Shown here one piece after another: positions 36,899 to 47,269 of a stretch of DNA of 64,000 nt. Origin of the DNA: Thermococcus sp. P6 (GTDB lineage Archaea > Methanobacteriota_B > Thermococci > Thermococcales > Thermococcaceae); the NCBI RefSeq assembly GCF_002214525.1, contig NZ_CP015104.1, positions 1,178,001 through 1,242,000 on the forward strand, in the 5' to 3' direction. The notes below the pieces were generated by a model. The model saw nothing but the letters and a program-made list of their open reading frames with translations, did not search any database and was not told the origin of the DNA. A program made the translations under genes and the position numbers. Position 1 is the stretch's first letter; each line of letters starts with the position of its first letter.

Positions 36899-37516
36899 TT
36901 ATTCCTTACCCTTGAGGTTTCCTTCCCTCCAGCCGAGAACCCTCGACTGGTAGTGCTCCCTGGGAAATATCTCCAGCGGGTCGATGCCTTTCTCCCGCAG
37001 CAGATGCCTCAGCTCGACTTCGTAGTCGGATTTCTCCAGCTCCTCGCTCTCCCTGATCTCGACTACGAACAGCCTCTCCGTTAGCTCCCTTATCGTTTTG
37101 TATCCAAGGCCGAGGAGGGGCCTTACGTAGGCGACGCCAAAACGATCCTCCAGCGATCGGGCCTTCGGTAGGTCAAGGAACGGGACCCTGTCGTCCCTCC
37201 TCGTTCCATCGCTCACCCGCTCCACCTCCGGCAGGGAGGCCAGAGCTTCGAGGGCCCTCTCGTGGATGAACTGGATGGCGTTGTTCGGATGACCGTCCTC
37301 CACGGCGATCCTGACGGCCCTCTCAAGGATCTCCCCGGGGAGGTAGAGAACGCTGTGCTCGAAGCCGAGCCTTTCGGCGGTTTCCCTCGCAAAGCGCCAT
37401 GAATCGAGGGTGCCGAAGCTCACGGTTACGAGCTTCACGTCGTAGCCAATCCTCCTCAGTATCCACGCGCTCAGGCTCGAGTCCTTTCCGCCCGAATAGA
37501 GGTGGTGTATCCTCAT
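36899..37516 (-). CDS. PP-loop ATPase family protein
   Basis: 205 residues. The N-terminal SGGKDSS loop (about 8-14) is the PP-loop of adenine nucleotide alpha-hydrolases. DGTRRDDRVPFLDLPKARSLE in the middle and a C-terminal helical part follow. Members of the superfamily adenylate tRNA bases or other substrates; the target of this group is not known. It is convergent with L18a. Confidence 0.82.
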   Translation of the reverse strand: MRIHHLYSGGKDSSLSAWILRRIGYDVKLVTVSFGTLDSWRFARETAERLGFEHSVLYLPGEILERAVRIAVEDGHPNNAIQFIHERALEALASLPEVERVSDGTRRDDRVPFLDLPKARSLEDRFGVAYVRPLLGLGYKTIRELTERLFVVEIRESEELEKSDYEVELRHLLREKGIDPLEIFPREHYQSRVLGWREGNLKGKE

Positions 37517-37590
37517 CTTCGTTGCCCTCCAACACCTTTAAAAGGCCAACCTTTTTAAACTACTCCACGCGGGAGCTAAAGGTGAGAGAG

Positions 37591-38007
37591 ATGGAGAAAC
37601 GCTTGTCTGGAAAGGTGAGAAGGGCCCTCAGGGGGAGGTACTACGACATCCCGCCGAGGGCGTGGATAGGCAGGAGAGGCCTTGATGAGGGAGTCATAGC
37701 CGAGATAAACACCCAGCTCGAGAAGGATGGTGTTCTTAAGGTTGAGATACGCAAGGGAGCGCTCATCTCCACAGGTCTCGACAGAAGGTCAATCGCCGAA
37801 AAGGTGGCCGGGGCAACGGACAGCGAGCTCATAGACGTCCGCGGCAAAAGGTTTATATTGTTCAGGCCGAGGGAAGGTTGGGAAAAGTATTTAAGGAAGC
37901 TTCAGAGAAAGGAGCTTTCGATGGAAAAACGGGAGGAAAAGCCCGTTAAGAAAGTCAGGCTCGACATCGTTCAGTTCAGGAGGAAATTCAAGAAGGGGAG
38001 GGATTGA
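37591..38007 (+). CDS. YhbY/CRM-domain RNA-binding protein
   Basis: 138 residues; ATG at 37591 after GGTGAGAGAG. The CRM-like core covers about 20-85 ([48 protein letters not shown]), although the usual GXXG loop reads WIGRRGL. A very basic C-terminus follows. It is probably a ribosome-assembly factor and overlaps or abuts rps19e. Confidence 0.85.
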   Translation: MEKRLSGKVRRALRGRYYDIPPRAWIGRRGLDEGVIAEINTQLEKDGVLKVEIRKGALISTGLDRRSIAEKVAGATDSELIDVRGKRFILFRPREGWEKYLRKLQRKELSMEKREEKPVKKVRLDIVQFRRKFKKGRD

Positions 38008-38009
38008 AA

Positions 38010-38462
38010 GTGGCGACGGTTTATGACGTTCCCGGTGATTTGCTCGTTGAGAGGGTTGCGAAGGCTCTTAAAGAGGTGGAGGCAATAAAACCACCCGAGT
38101 GGGCCCCCTTCGTCAAGACCGGAAGGCACAAGGAGCGCATTCCTGAGCAGGAGGACTGGTGGTACTACAGGGTTGCCAGCGTCCTCAGGAAGGTCTACGT
38201 TGACGGTCCGGTGGGTATAGAACGCCTCAGGACCTGGTACGGCGGCAGGAAGAACCGCGGTCATGCACCGGAGCACTTCTACAAGGCCGGCGGGAGCGCT
38301 ATAAGAAAGGCCCTTCAGCAGCTCGAGGCCGCGGGCTTCGTTCAGAAGGTCCCGGGTGAGGGCAGGATCGTTACACCGCAGGGACGGAGCTTCCTCGACA
38401 GAGTGGCTACGGAGCTCAAGAAGGAACTCGAGGAGCAGATCCCGGAGCTCAGGAAGTACTGA
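38010..38462 (+). CDS. rps19e: Ribosomal protein S19e
   Basis: 150 residues. The GTG at 38010 gives the usual start [16 protein letters not shown] and lies 7 bases after GGGGAGGG; a TTG two codons upstream would overlap the CRM gene. [20 protein letters not shown] and [19 protein letters not shown] are signatures. It is a small-subunit protein of archaea and eukaryotes. Confidence 0.96.
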   Translation: MATVYDVPGDLLVERVAKALKEVEAIKPPEWAPFVKTGRHKERIPEQEDWWYYRVASVLRKVYVDGPVGIERLRTWYGGRKNRGHAPEHFYKAGGSAIRKALQQLEAAGFVQKVPGEGRIVTPQGRSFLDRVATELKKELEEQIPELRKY

Positions 38463-38543
38463 GTGTCTTTTCCATTCGTTTTGTCCGTTTTGAAGCCAAT
38501 ACCTTTTTAATCAGGGCGTCCCATCCGTTATGGGGGTGAGGGG

Positions 38544-38882
38544 ATGGTTGAGGACATAAACGAGATCAGGAAGCGCAAACTTATGGAACTCCAGAGGAGG
38601 TACCTCGAGCAGCAGAAGGCTCAGGAGGAGGCCGTAAAGCAGGAGATGGAGCTCGAAGCCCAGCTCAACGAGATAATGAGGAAGATCCTGACTCCCGAGG
38701 CGAGAGAGAGGCTCGGAAGGGTGAAACTCGTTCGCCCCGAACTGGCCAGACAGGTCGAGCTGATTCTGGTTCAGCTCTATCAGGCCGGCCAGATAACGGA
38801 ACCCATCGATGATGCAAGGCTCAAGAGGATACTCGCCCAGATCGACGCCAGAACGAGGCGCGACTTCAGGATCAGGTGGTAA
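38544..38882 (+). CDS. PDCD5-family DNA-binding protein
   Basis: 112 residues. An N-terminal charged helix (RKRKLMELQRRYLEQQKAQ) is followed by the three-helix core ILTPEARERLGRVKLVRPEL and IDDARLKRILAQID. PDCD5-like proteins bind nucleic acid and regularly follow S19e in Thermococcales. The ATG follows GGGGTGAGGGG. Confidence 0.93.
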   Translation: MVEDINEIRKRKLMELQRRYLEQQKAQEEAVKQEMELEAQLNEIMRKILTPEARERLGRVKLVRPELARQVELILVQLYQAGQITEPIDDARLKRILAQIDARTRRDFRIRW

Positions 38883-38892
38883 GGGATTCTCC

Positions 38893-39162
38893 ATGGACCC
38901 CCGGGAGATAGTGAAGATACTCCACGGGAAAGGCGAGGTTAGTCTGGATACTTGGAAGGCCGTCTCGGTTAAAAACAACGGGGACGGGACCGTTGACGTC
39001 CTTTACAGGAACATCCACGTGGGAACCGAGAAGGATCCCGTCTTCCTCTGGGTCTACGCCAACGTTGTTGAGGAGGATGCCGACGTCCGGGTTCTGGAGA
39101 GGATAACCTTCAAGCGTGAGGACCTCGCCTGGTTGCTCCGCTACGTGGCGAAAAAAGGCTAA
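38893..39162 (+). CDS. Small conserved-type protein, 89 residues, unknown function
   Basis: ATG at 38893, 10 bases after the PDCD5 stop. The sequence is mainly beta (WKAVSVKNNGDGTVDVLYRN, VFLWVYANVVEEDADVRVLE) between an N-terminal helix and a C-terminal helix (REDLAWLLRYVAKKG). I do not recognise the family. It is probably co-transcribed with PDCD5 and S19e. Confidence 0.72.
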   Translation: MDPREIVKILHGKGEVSLDTWKAVSVKNNGDGTVDVLYRNIHVGTEKDPVFLWVYANVVEEDADVRVLERITFKREDLAWLLRYVAKKG

Positions 39163-39190
39163 GGTTTATAAGGGGTTTATAAAATAGCCG
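39161..39190 (+). promoter_or_regulatory. Tandem TATA boxes before tfb
   Basis: Two GGTTTATAA-like boxes (GGTTTATAAG and GGGTTTATAAAATAG) lie 12-13 bases apart, upstream of the tfb start at 39210. Either could set the start of transcription. Confidence 0.5.
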
Positions 39191-39209
39191 CCCGTCTGGG
39201 GGTGTCTGA

Positions 39210-40109
39210 GTGGGTAAACGCAGGGTGTGTCCGATTTGTGGTTCGACGGAGTTCATCTACGACCCGAGCAGGGGAGAGAGGGTATGTAAAGTTTGCGGTT
39301 ACGTCATCGAGGAGAACATCGTGGACACGGGTCCCGAGTGGCGTGCCTTCGATGCGGGCCAGAGGGAGAAGAGGGCCCGTGTTGGTGCCCCCGAGAGCAT
39401 TCTGCTTCACGACAAGGGCCTCTCAACGGACATCGGAATCGACAGACGTGTTTCCGGCCTGATGCGCGAGAAGATCTACAGGATGAGAAGGTGGCAGTCC
39501 CGCCTGAGGATAAGCGACGCCGCCGAGCGTAACCTTGCCTTCGCCCTGAGCGAGCTTGACAGGGTTGCCAGCCAGCTGAAGCTTCCGAGGTACGTTGAGG
39601 AGGAGGCCGCGAGGCTCTACCGTGAGGCCCTGAAAAAGGGCCTTATAAGGGGACGCTCGATCGAGAGCGTCATCACCGCCTGCGTTTACGCTGCGTGCAG
39701 GCTCCTGAAGGTTCCGAGAACCCTCGATGAAGTGGCAGACATATCCCGCGTCGACAAAAAGGAGATAGGAAGAAGCTACCGCTTCATCGCCAGAAACCTC
39801 AACCTTACACCGAAGAAACTCTTCGTTAAACCCACGGATTACGTTGATAAGTTTGCCGACGAGCTGGGGCTGAATGATAGGGTCAGGAAAAGGGCGGTTA
39901 AGATACTGGAGGAGGCGTACGAAAAGGGACTGACAAGCGGTAAGAGCCCCGCGGGCCTCGTCGCCGCTGCCCTCTACATCGCCGGCCTCATGGAGGACGA
40001 TAAAAGAACCCAGAGGGAAGTTGCGGAAGTGGCGCGCGTTACCGAGGTGACCGTCAGGAACAGGTACAAGGAACTCGTGGAGAGGCTTAACCTGAAGGTC
40101 CCGATTTGA
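39210..40109 (+). CDS. tfb: Transcription initiation factor B
   Basis: 299 residues, GTG start. The N-terminal zinc ribbon (CPICGSTEFIYDPSRGERVCKVCG) is at 7-30 by its four cysteines. The B-reader region (DTGPEWRAF) follows. Two cyclin-like repeats occupy about 105-200 and 200-299, ending in an HTH (TQREVAEVARVTEVTVRNRY). It bridges TBP-DNA and RNA polymerase. Confidence 0.97.
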   Translation: MGKRRVCPICGSTEFIYDPSRGERVCKVCGYVIEENIVDTGPEWRAFDAGQREKRARVGAPESILLHDKGLSTDIGIDRRVSGLMREKIYRMRRWQSRLRISDAAERNLAFALSELDRVASQLKLPRYVEEEAARLYREALKKGLIRGRSIESVITACVYAACRLLKVPRTLDEVADISRVDKKEIGRSYRFIARNLNLTPKKLFVKPTDYVDKFADELGLNDRVRKRAVKILEEAYEKGLTSGKSPAGLVAAALYIAGLMEDDKRTQREVAEVARVTEVTVRNRYKELVERLNLKVPI

Positions 40110-40113
40110 AAGG

Positions 40114-41136
40114 TCAGCGCCTTCCGAACCAGCCCTCGAGTGTTGCCTGCTTTCCCTCTTTTACCGCCTTTTTGAGCCTCTCAAGGCCGTTCTTTACCCT
40201 TTCCTCGCTGAAGTCGTGCTCGTCGCAGAGGAACTTCAGTATCCCCTCCTCATCGGGTTCGCGCCACCTGAGTTCGTAGTCATCGGTCACGGGAGGATTC
40301 AGGAAGAACTCCTTTATGGCGTAGAGATCGACCTCGCCGTCCCGGTACTTCCCAAGCGGGTCCCTGCTGTTTTTGACTATGGAGAGGGCCTTTTTCGGTC
40401 CTATCCCCTTTACCCCTCCCGGGTTGTAGTCGGTGCCCACCAGAATAGCGAGCTCTATCAGTTTTTCCCTGTCTATCCCCAGCTCCCTGAGGACCTCCTC
40501 CAGTACTATGAGTTCGGGTTTGACCTCGACGTAGACGTTCTTTCCCGGGAGTTTCCTCCGGCCCGTTATCGTTACGTTCCTAACGAGTTTCGGGGCCCCG
40601 AAGAGGAGCGAGTCGTAATCCTGAGAAGCCGAGGCGTAAACGCTCCCTCTGGCCGCCATGTAGGCCGCCTGCGCCTCACCCTCGCTCGGCGCCTGAACCA
40701 CGGGGATTCCCATCAGCTCGAGAAGCCTTTTCGAGTCGTTTATGAGGGTCTCGTTTACCCTCGTGGAGCGCATCGCGTACTTCTTGGCCTCCTCAAGGTT
40801 GCCGGTCTCGAGGGCCTCGTACCACTTTTCTTCGGCCTCCCTCCGGGCCTCCCGTCTCCGCTCTATCTCCCTCCTTTTGAACTCCGGGGGTTCCCCGTCG
40901 AAAACGTAGGCCGGCTTTATTCCCGCCTCCATGAGGTTTATGTTGCGGTAGAACAGCCCGCTGAGGTGGGAGGTTATCCTGCCCCTTGAATCCATCAGGG
41001 GGGTTCCGTCGCGCTGTCTTATGGTTGAGAGGAACTGGTAGATGGCGTTGAAAGCGTCCACGGCAACCTTCCTGCCGTGAAGGTTCTTCAGCTCTATCTC
41101 CCTCCGGGGCACGAGCTCGCCTATCTGCACGCCCAT
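40114..41136 (-). CDS. fen: Flap endonuclease 1
   Basis: 340 residues. The N domain ([34 protein letters not shown]) and I domain ([50 protein letters not shown]) carry the expected acidic ligands. The C-terminus QATLEGWF is a PCNA-interacting motif. It removes 5' flaps in Okazaki fragment maturation. It is convergent with tfb. Confidence 0.97.
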   Translation of the reverse strand: MGVQIGELVPRREIELKNLHGRKVAVDAFNAIYQFLSTIRQRDGTPLMDSRGRITSHLSGLFYRNINLMEAGIKPAYVFDGEPPEFKRREIERRREARREAEEKWYEALETGNLEEAKKYAMRSTRVNETLINDSKRLLELMGIPVVQAPSEGEAQAAYMAARGSVYASASQDYDSLLFGAPKLVRNVTITGRRKLPGKNVYVEVKPELIVLEEVLRELGIDREKLIELAILVGTDYNPGGVKGIGPKKALSIVKNSRDPLGKYRDGEVDLYAIKEFFLNPPVTDDYELRWREPDEEGILKFLCDEHDFSEERVKNGLERLKKAVKEGKQATLEGWFGRR

Positions 41137-41321
41137 AAGACCACCGGGATAAGTTGGGGTGGAGGTATTTAGCCTTTGTCCCGTGCCGCTGCCTTAAGTT
41201 CCGGTTTCGGCCCCCTTTTAACGTCCGTCGAGCATTCCATCGTCAAAAAGAGAAGAGAAAGGTTATAACCCGTTTTATGAACATAAAATCGTGGCTCTCA
41301 TTGGAGTGTGAGGTGATGAAA

Positions 41322-42716
41322 ATGGATGAAAAGGTAAAGGCGCTTTTCAGACCGAGGAGCATAGCCGTGGTTGGTGCTTCTGAGAAGCCGGGTAAGATAG
41401 GCCACGCGGTGATGAAGAACCTCGTGGAGTACGGCTACGAGGGAAAAATATACGCCGTGAACATAAAGGGCGTTGAGATAGAGGTAAACGGCCGGAAGTT
41501 CAAGTCCTACAGGAGCCTCCTCGAGATACCCGATGAGGTGGACATGGCGGTTATAGTCGTTCCCGCGAAGTTCGTTCCACAGGTTGTTGAGGAGGCCGGG
41601 AAGAAGGGGGTCAAGGTCCTCCCGATAATAAGCTCGGGTTTCGGTGAGCTCGGTGAGGAGGGCAAGAAGGTTGAGGAGCAGCTCGTCGAAACCGCGAGGA
41701 AGTACGGCATGAGGATCCTCGGCCCGAACATCTTCGGCGTCGTTTACACCCCGGAGAAGCTCAACGCCACCTTCGGTCCGACCGACGTTATGCCCGGGAG
41801 TCTGGCCCTGATAAGCCAGAGCGGAGCCCTCGGAATAGCCCTCATGGGATGGACCATACTCGAGAAGGTCGGCCTTTCGGCGGTCGTGAGCATAGGAAAC
41901 AAGAGCGACATCGACGATGCTGACCTCCTCGAGTTCTTCAGGGAGGACGAGAACACCAAGGCCATTCTGATATACATGGAGGGCGTCAAGGACGGTAGGA
42001 AGTTCATGGAAGTCGCAAAAAAGGTCAGCGCGGAGAAGCCGATCATCGTCATAAAAGCTGGAAGGAGCGAGCGCGGTGCCAAGGCCGCCGCATCTCACAC
42101 GGGTTCACTCGCAGGTGCCGACAGCATTTACTCGGCCGTCTTCAAGCAGAGCGGCGTTCTAAGGGCCCTGACGATAGGCGAGGCCTTCGACTGGGCGAGA
42201 ACCCTCAGCAACCTCCCCGAGCCCGAGGGCGAAAACGTTGTCATACTCACAAACGGCGGTGGAATAGGCGTCATGGCCACAGATGCTGCCGAAGAAGAGA
42301 ACCTCAAGCTCTACGACAACCTTGACGACCTCAAGGTCTTCGCCAATCACATGCCCCCCTTCGGTTCCTACAAGAACCCCGTGGACCTGACGGGTATGGC
42401 GGATGCCAAATCCTACGAGGGTGCCGTTAGGGATGCCCTCGCAAACCCGAACATGCACGCCGTAGCGGTCCTCTACTGCCAGACGGCCGTGCTCGACCCA
42501 AGGGACCTTGCAAGGATAGTCATCCGCGAGTACAACGAGAGCGGAAGGAAGAAACCCCTCGTCGTTGCCATCGTCGGCGGAATAGAGGCCAAGGATGCCA
42601 TAGACATGCTGAACGAGGAGGGCATACCCGCCTACCCGGAGCCTGAGAGGGCCATTAAGTCCCTCGCGGCGCTCTACAGGTGGAGCAACTGGAAGGCGCG
42701 GCAGAAGGGAGAGTGA
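41322..42716 (+). CDS. acdA: ADP-forming acetyl-CoA synthetase, alpha subunit
   Basis: 464 residues. The ATG at 41322 lies 4 bases after GGTGAT; longer in-frame starts have no support. The CoA-binding Rossmann part (FRPRSIAVVGASEKPGKIG) is followed by succinyl-CoA synthetase-like domains with ALISQSGALGIALMG and the phospho-His region AASHTGSLAG. It works with the beta subunit at 3480-4178. Confidence 0.96.
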   Translation: MDEKVKALFRPRSIAVVGASEKPGKIGHAVMKNLVEYGYEGKIYAVNIKGVEIEVNGRKFKSYRSLLEIPDEVDMAVIVVPAKFVPQVVEEAGKKGVKVLPIISSGFGELGEEGKKVEEQLVETARKYGMRILGPNIFGVVYTPEKLNATFGPTDVMPGSLALISQSGALGIALMGWTILEKVGLSAVVSIGNKSDIDDADLLEFFREDENTKAILIYMEGVKDGRKFMEVAKKVSAEKPIIVIKAGRSERGAKAAASHTGSLAGADSIYSAVFKQSGVLRALTIGEAFDWARTLSNLPEPEGENVVILTNGGGIGVMATDAAEEENLKLYDNLDDLKVFANHMPPFGSYKNPVDLTGMADAKSYEGAVRDALANPNMHAVAVLYCQTAVLDPRDLARIVIREYNESGRKKPLVVAIVGGIEAKDAIDMLNEEGIPAYPEPERAIKSLAALYRWSNWKARQKGE

Positions 42717-42718
42717 CC

Positions 42719-42735
42719 TTCTCTTTTTTAATTCT
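42719..42735 (+). terminator. T-rich terminator after acdA
   Basis: CTTCTCTTTTTTAATTCTC follows directly on the stop codon, with six T in a row. Confidence 0.45.
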
Positions 42736-42758
42736 CTATAAAAAACCCGGGAGCGGCC

Positions 42759-43466
42759 ATGTTAATAGCGCTCATCTCCGACGTTCACTCCAGTATCGAG
42801 GCCCTTGAGGCCGTCTGGAAGGCCGTGAGTGGGGCCGACGCCGTTCTCTGCATGGGTGACCTCGTGGGCTACGGTGCCTCACCCAACGAGGTCGTGGAGT
42901 TCGTGAGGGAGGAGATGGAAAAGAGGCCTTTTCTCTGCGTGCGCGGCAACCACGACAACGCGGTGGCCTTTGGCCTCGACCGGGGTTTCAACCCCTACGC
43001 GAGGGAATCGGTCAGATGGCACCAGCGGGTGATGAGTGTTGAGAACCTCGAGTTCCTGAGGAGGCTCCCCGTGAGGCAGCTCTTCACCGACGATACAGGG
43101 AGGGACTACCTTCTCATCCACGGGTCTCCGAGGGTCCCCCTCGACGAGTACCTCTTTCCATGGCTCCCCGATGGTGAGTTCAAAAGTGTGTTGGGTTACG
43201 TCAGGCAGAAGGACCTCCTCGTTGGCCACACACATGTACCCATGCTCAAAAGGATGGGCGAACGCCGGATAATCAACCCCGGTAGCGTCGGTCAGCCGAG
43301 GGACGGCGACTGGAGGGCGGCCTATGCGATCATAAACACGAAAAAGGAACCTCCCGAAAACGTAGAGTTCCACCGGGTCGAATACGACGTTGATTCAGCG
43401 GCCGGGAAGATAATAAAAGCCGGGCTCCCGAAGTTCCTCGCCATGCGACTCTACGAGGGGTATTAA
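42759..43466 (+). CDS. Metallophosphoesterase
   Basis: 235 residues. The calcineurin-like motifs are SDVHSS (8-13), GDLVGYG, GNHD, and GHTHVP with a preceding HGSP. NPGSVGQPRDGD is typical of small YfcE/DUF-type phosphodiesterases. Substrate unknown. It is convergent with the PRC-barrel gene. Confidence 0.9.
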   Translation: MLIALISDVHSSIEALEAVWKAVSGADAVLCMGDLVGYGASPNEVVEFVREEMEKRPFLCVRGNHDNAVAFGLDRGFNPYARESVRWHQRVMSVENLEFLRRLPVRQLFTDDTGRDYLLIHGSPRVPLDEYLFPWLPDGEFKSVLGYVRQKDLLVGHTHVPMLKRMGERRIINPGSVGQPRDGDWRAAYAIINTKKEPPENVEFHRVEYDVDSAAGKIIKAGLPKFLAMRLYEGY

Positions 43467-43473
43467 AAGGAAA

Positions 43474-43800
43474 TCACTCCACAGGACTTTCGGGTTCCTC
43501 TTCCGGGGGTCTCTTCTTTACCGGACCGATCCTGCGGAGCTTGGACTTAACCGCGAGCTTGTTCGAGTCTATTATGATGACCTCGCCGATGCTCTTAACC
43601 GCGCTGACCGGAATCAGCAGGAGGCCCTCGTGATCCGTCACAAACTCGCTGGTATCGAGGTCCTCATCGGGTTCGGCCACTATCACGAGGATATCGCCCG
43701 TTTCCTCATCGAAGCTGAGGTCGTAAACCCAGCCGAGCCTTATTCCAGTGTCGGTTATCAGCTCGACATCTCTAAGCTTTGAGGCTATTATCCTGACCAT
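43474..43800 (-). CDS. PRC-barrel domain protein
   Basis: 108 residues. The start ATG at 43800 follows GGGGTGGAAAAG. The PRC-barrel core is IASKLRDVELITDTGIRLG and VYDLSFDEETGDILVIVAEP, ending with a charged PEEEPESPVE tail. Some euryarchaeal PRC-barrel proteins (CdpB) act in cell division with FtsZ and SepF, but that role here is inference. TATA-like GTTTTATACG lies upstream. Confidence 0.82.
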   Translation of the reverse strand: MVRIIASKLRDVELITDTGIRLGWVYDLSFDEETGDILVIVAEPDEDLDTSEFVTDHEGLLLIPVSAVKSIGEVIIIDSNKLAVKSKLRRIGPVKKRPPEEEPESPVE

Positions 43801-43873
43801 CTTTTCCACCCCTTGGGTTAATCGCGTAGGTCTTTGGACACCAACGTATAAAACTTTTTCCAAAATAAAAGGG

Positions 43874-46378
43874 TCAGAAGGTGTAGTAATCAACCCCTCC
43901 CCTCTTCTCGATCTTTGGCTTCCTGCTCTCCTCGAACTTCCTGTAGTAGTCCATCATGTAGGGGGTTATGCTGGGCCGGATCTTCTTGAGGGCTTCTTCA
44001 AAGTCCCTTTTTGACACCCTGAGCCTTCCGAGGAACTCCTCGCTCTCCTCCTCCACGGATTCCCTCGGGAGTTCCTTCATTATGCGGCGCATGGCCGTTA
44101 GGGCGGCTTCTCTTACGAGGGCTTCTATGTCCGCCCCGCTGTAGCCCTCGGTTTTCCTTGCCAGCTCTTCGAGGCTAACCTCCTCCGCCAATGGAACGTT
44201 CCTCGTGTGCACCTTGAGTATCTCCAGTCTCGCCTTCTCATCGGGAGCCGGGACGAGTATGAGCCTGTCAAACCTTCCGGGCCTGAGTAGAGCTGGATCG
44301 AGGATGTCCGGCCTGTTGGTTGCAGCTATAACCACAACCCCACTGTTCTCCTGTATGCCGTCCATCTCGGTTAAGAGCTGGTTGATGAGCCTGTCCGTAA
44401 CCCTGTTCACGTCGCTCCCTCTCGCGGGAGCTATCGCGTCGATCTCGTCTATGAAGATCACCGTTGGAGCCGCCTGCCTCGCCTTCCTGAATATCTCCCT
44501 GACGCGCTTCTCGCTCTCACCGACCCACTTGCTCAGCACTTCGGGACCGCGAATTCCTATGAAGTTCGCCTCGCTCTCGTTAGCGACAGCCTTGGCCAGT
44601 AGAGTCTTACCTGTCCCGGGTGGACCGTAGAGGAGTATCCCCTTCGGCGGCTCTATACCGAGTCTCTGGAACGCCTTTGGATACTTCAGTGGCCATTCTA
44701 CTGCTTCGCGGAGTTCTTGTTTTGCTTCTTCGAGTCCTCCGATGTCGTCCCAGTGGACGTTTGGTACTTCTATGAGGACTTCTCTGAGGGCAGAGGGTTC
44801 GATCATCTTCAGGGCCTCGTAGAAGTCCTCCCTCCGTACCCTGAGCTCCTGAAGAACCTCCGGCGGGATACGCTCCTGTTCCGGGTTCACCTTACCCTCC
44901 TTGATGAGCCTTCTGAGGACCACCATTGCCGCTTCTCTTGCGAGTGCCGCCAGATCCGCCCCGACGAAGCCGTAAGTGATCTCCGCCAGCTCCTCGAGGA
45001 GAAGGTCTATCAGCCTCGCCCTAACCTCCGGGTAGATCTCGTTCTCACTCCGCAGGATCTCTTTGATTTCCTCATCGCTCGCTTTCCTTACCCTTTCGAT
45101 GAGCCTCTCAATCAGGGCCCTGTCCACGCCCCTCTTCTCCAGCTCTTTAAGGACCTTTATGACGGTGTTCCTGTCGTAGTCCGGTTCGATGGGCATTCCC
45201 CTCGTGTGGATCTGGAGGATTTCTTTGCGTCCTTGTTTGTCTGGTACTCCTACCTCTATTTCTCTGTCGAACCTTCCGGGTCTTCTCAACGCTGGATCGA
45301 TCGCGTCGGGCCTGTTGGTTGCCGCTATGACTATGACTTTCCCGCGGCTCTTCAGACCGTCCATCAGGGTTAATAACTGTGATACCACGCGTTTTTCAAC
45401 TTCTCCCGTGACTTCCTCCCTCTTGGGGGCTATCGCGTCGATCTCGTCAATGAAGATTATGCTCGGAGCGTTTTCCTGAGCTTCTTTGAATATTTCCCTT
45501 AACTTTTCCTCACTCTCCCCGTAAAATTTGCTCATTATTTCGGGTCCGTTTATGGCTATGAAGTGGGCGTTGGCTTCGTTGGCGACGGCCTTCGCGAGAA
45601 GCGTTTTACCCGTTCCGGGCGGGCCGTAGAGGAGAACTCCCTTCGGCGGCTCTATACCGAGGCGCTCGAAGAGTTCGGGATGCTTCAGCGGGAGCTCCAC
45701 CATCTCGCGGATCTTTTGAATCGCATCGCTCAGCCCGCCGATGTCCTCGTAGGTGACCTCCGGAACGGCCTCCTCGCGGACTTCGACGGCCTGCGGTAGA
45801 ACCTCCACCTCGGTTTCGTAGGATATCTGGACTATGCCCTTTGGAACGGTGTTGACGACCGTGAACTTGATCTCCCCAAAGCCTATCGGCATCGTCTCGA
45901 AGAGCCCCTTGAGGATCTCGTCAAAGGGCGAGCCACCGTAGTAGCTCTCTTCCCTGCTGCTCGCCACTATCAGGTCTCCCTTCGTGACGGGCCTGCCCAG
46001 CAGGTTCCTCTTGACGATTTCCCCGGGTATCTGGATGAAGACGCCCTTCTGGGCCGGGGCCAGAACGACCTTCCTCGCCTCCTGAACCTCCGCTCTGGAC
46101 ACGGTCACGTGGTCCCCTATGCTTACCCCGGCGTTTCTCCTTATGTAGCCGTCCATCCTGACGATGTCAAGCCCCCTGTCGTCGGGATGGGCGTTGGCCA
46201 CTATCGCTGCGGTTGTTCTCTCCCCGGTGATCGAGACTATGTCCCCCGGCTCAACGCCGAGCTGTTTCTGATACTTCCGGTCTATCCTCACTATCCCCCT
46301 TCCAACGTCCCTCTTCAGGGCCTCGGCAACGCGCAGCTTTATCTCCTTCTTCCTGCCCCCTTCCTTACCGAAGATCAT
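43874..46378 (-). CDS. CDC48/VCP-type AAA+ ATPase, copy 2
   Basis: 834 residues from the ATG at 46378, which follows GGGGTGA by 5 bases. The layout equals copy 1 (N domain, D1, D2, each with GPPGTGKT and [10 protein letters not shown]). It has a longer C-terminus ending in HbYX-like DYYTF, which could dock on the proteasome. Long parts of D1 and D2 are nearly identical in DNA to copy 1, while N domains differ. It starts 1 base after the preceding gene stops. Confidence 0.95.
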   Translation of the reverse strand: MIFGKEGGRKKEIKLRVAEALKRDVGRGIVRIDRKYQKQLGVEPGDIVSITGERTTAAIVANAHPDDRGLDIVRMDGYIRRNAGVSIGDHVTVSRAEVQEARKVVLAPAQKGVFIQIPGEIVKRNLLGRPVTKGDLIVASSREESYYGGSPFDEILKGLFETMPIGFGEIKFTVVNTVPKGIVQISYETEVEVLPQAVEVREEAVPEVTYEDIGGLSDAIQKIREMVELPLKHPELFERLGIEPPKGVLLYGPPGTGKTLLAKAVANEANAHFIAINGPEIMSKFYGESEEKLREIFKEAQENAPSIIFIDEIDAIAPKREEVTGEVEKRVVSQLLTLMDGLKSRGKVIVIAATNRPDAIDPALRRPGRFDREIEVGVPDKQGRKEILQIHTRGMPIEPDYDRNTVIKVLKELEKRGVDRALIERLIERVRKASDEEIKEILRSENEIYPEVRARLIDLLLEELAEITYGFVGADLAALAREAAMVVLRRLIKEGKVNPEQERIPPEVLQELRVRREDFYEALKMIEPSALREVLIEVPNVHWDDIGGLEEAKQELREAVEWPLKYPKAFQRLGIEPPKGILLYGPPGTGKTLLAKAVANESEANFIGIRGPEVLSKWVGESEKRVREIFRKARQAAPTVIFIDEIDAIAPARGSDVNRVTDRLINQLLTEMDGIQENSGVVVIAATNRPDILDPALLRPGRFDRLILVPAPDEKARLEILKVHTRNVPLAEEVSLEELARKTEGYSGADIEALVREAALTAMRRIMKELPRESVEEESEEFLGRLRVSKRDFEEALKKIRPSITPYMMDYYRKFEESRKPKIEKRGGVDYYTF

Positions 46379-46379
46379 C

Positions 46380-47135
46380 TCATTCACCCCTCTGCTTTTT
46401 TATGGCCTCCTCTATGGTCAGATTGCCCAGGGCCACCTCGCGTGCGAGCTCCGAGGATATGGTTATGTTCCCACTTATCTCCCTGCTCCGTCTTTTTATG
46501 TGTTCGATCTCGCGTTTTGTGGGGTTTTTCACCTCTATGAGCTCCCTTATGGGAACCTCCTTTCCGGCCCTCAGGCCTATGTTTATGGCGGCAACTATAT
46601 CCTGAACCCTCGACACCTCGGTTCCTCCCACCTTGGGTGTGGTTCCCGACTCGTCGACGACCGTTACGGGGTAATCGTAGCCCAGCAGGTCCCCAAGGGC
46701 CTTCAGCAGGAGGGTTCTCTGCCTTCTCGCGCCGTTACCGATTTTAATCCGGGCACCGGGATACTTCTCCAGCAACTCGAGGATAATCCCAACGTCCCGC
46801 GGGCCCTTAAGGCGGTGAACCTCAAGCACCCGGTTGTCGGCAACCACGCTCAGGCCGGGCCTTTCCCCGGGGTCGATGGCCACGTAAACCCTCCTGAACC
46901 TCCCGATACCCGCGAGTCCCGCCAGCAGTTCGTTTATAAAACTCCCGTCCCTCACCGCGATCTTGAAGGGAAAATCAACCCTCTCGATCTCCTCCTCGCC
47001 GGTCAGGACAACCTCAACGTCGGGGGGTATCCTCTCACCCATCCTGAGGCTGTGAAAGGGTATGCGGTACTCCTTCAGGACCTTCGTTGCGGTGTAGTAC
47101 ACCCGGGCGTCGCCCGTTACTATCGCCACCCTCAT
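46380..47135 (-). CDS. RNase H-fold (resolvase-like) conserved archaeal protein
   Basis: 251 residues from the ATG at 47135. [18 protein letters not shown] at about 93-110 is the first strand of a Holliday-junction-resolvase or YqgF-type RNase H fold, and a later [12 protein letters not shown] fits its C-terminal helix. A C-terminal Arg/Lys helix region ([19 protein letters not shown]) looks nucleic-acid binding. It is coupled to the CDC48 copy 2 gene with a 1-base gap. Exact function unknown. Confidence 0.75.
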   Translation of the reverse strand: MRVAIVTGDARVYYTATKVLKEYRIPFHSLRMGERIPPDVEVVLTGEEEIERVDFPFKIAVRDGSFINELLAGLAGIGRFRRVYVAIDPGERPGLSVVADNRVLEVHRLKGPRDVGIILELLEKYPGARIKIGNGARRQRTLLLKALGDLLGYDYPVTVVDESGTTPKVGGTEVSRVQDIVAAINIGLRAGKEVPIRELIEVKNPTKREIEHIKRRSREISGNITISSELAREVALGNLTIEEAIKKQRGE

Positions 47136-47269
47136 GGTTCCCGGTAGGTTGTTGACGATTAAAAATCTTTCCAACCTTTCCGATGAAATTCCGGCCTCCG
47201 GAGGGGTTAAACACCCCCGCTTGCGTAACCCATTTATAGAGCGGCGTCTGATCCATCCCGGGTGGTGGA

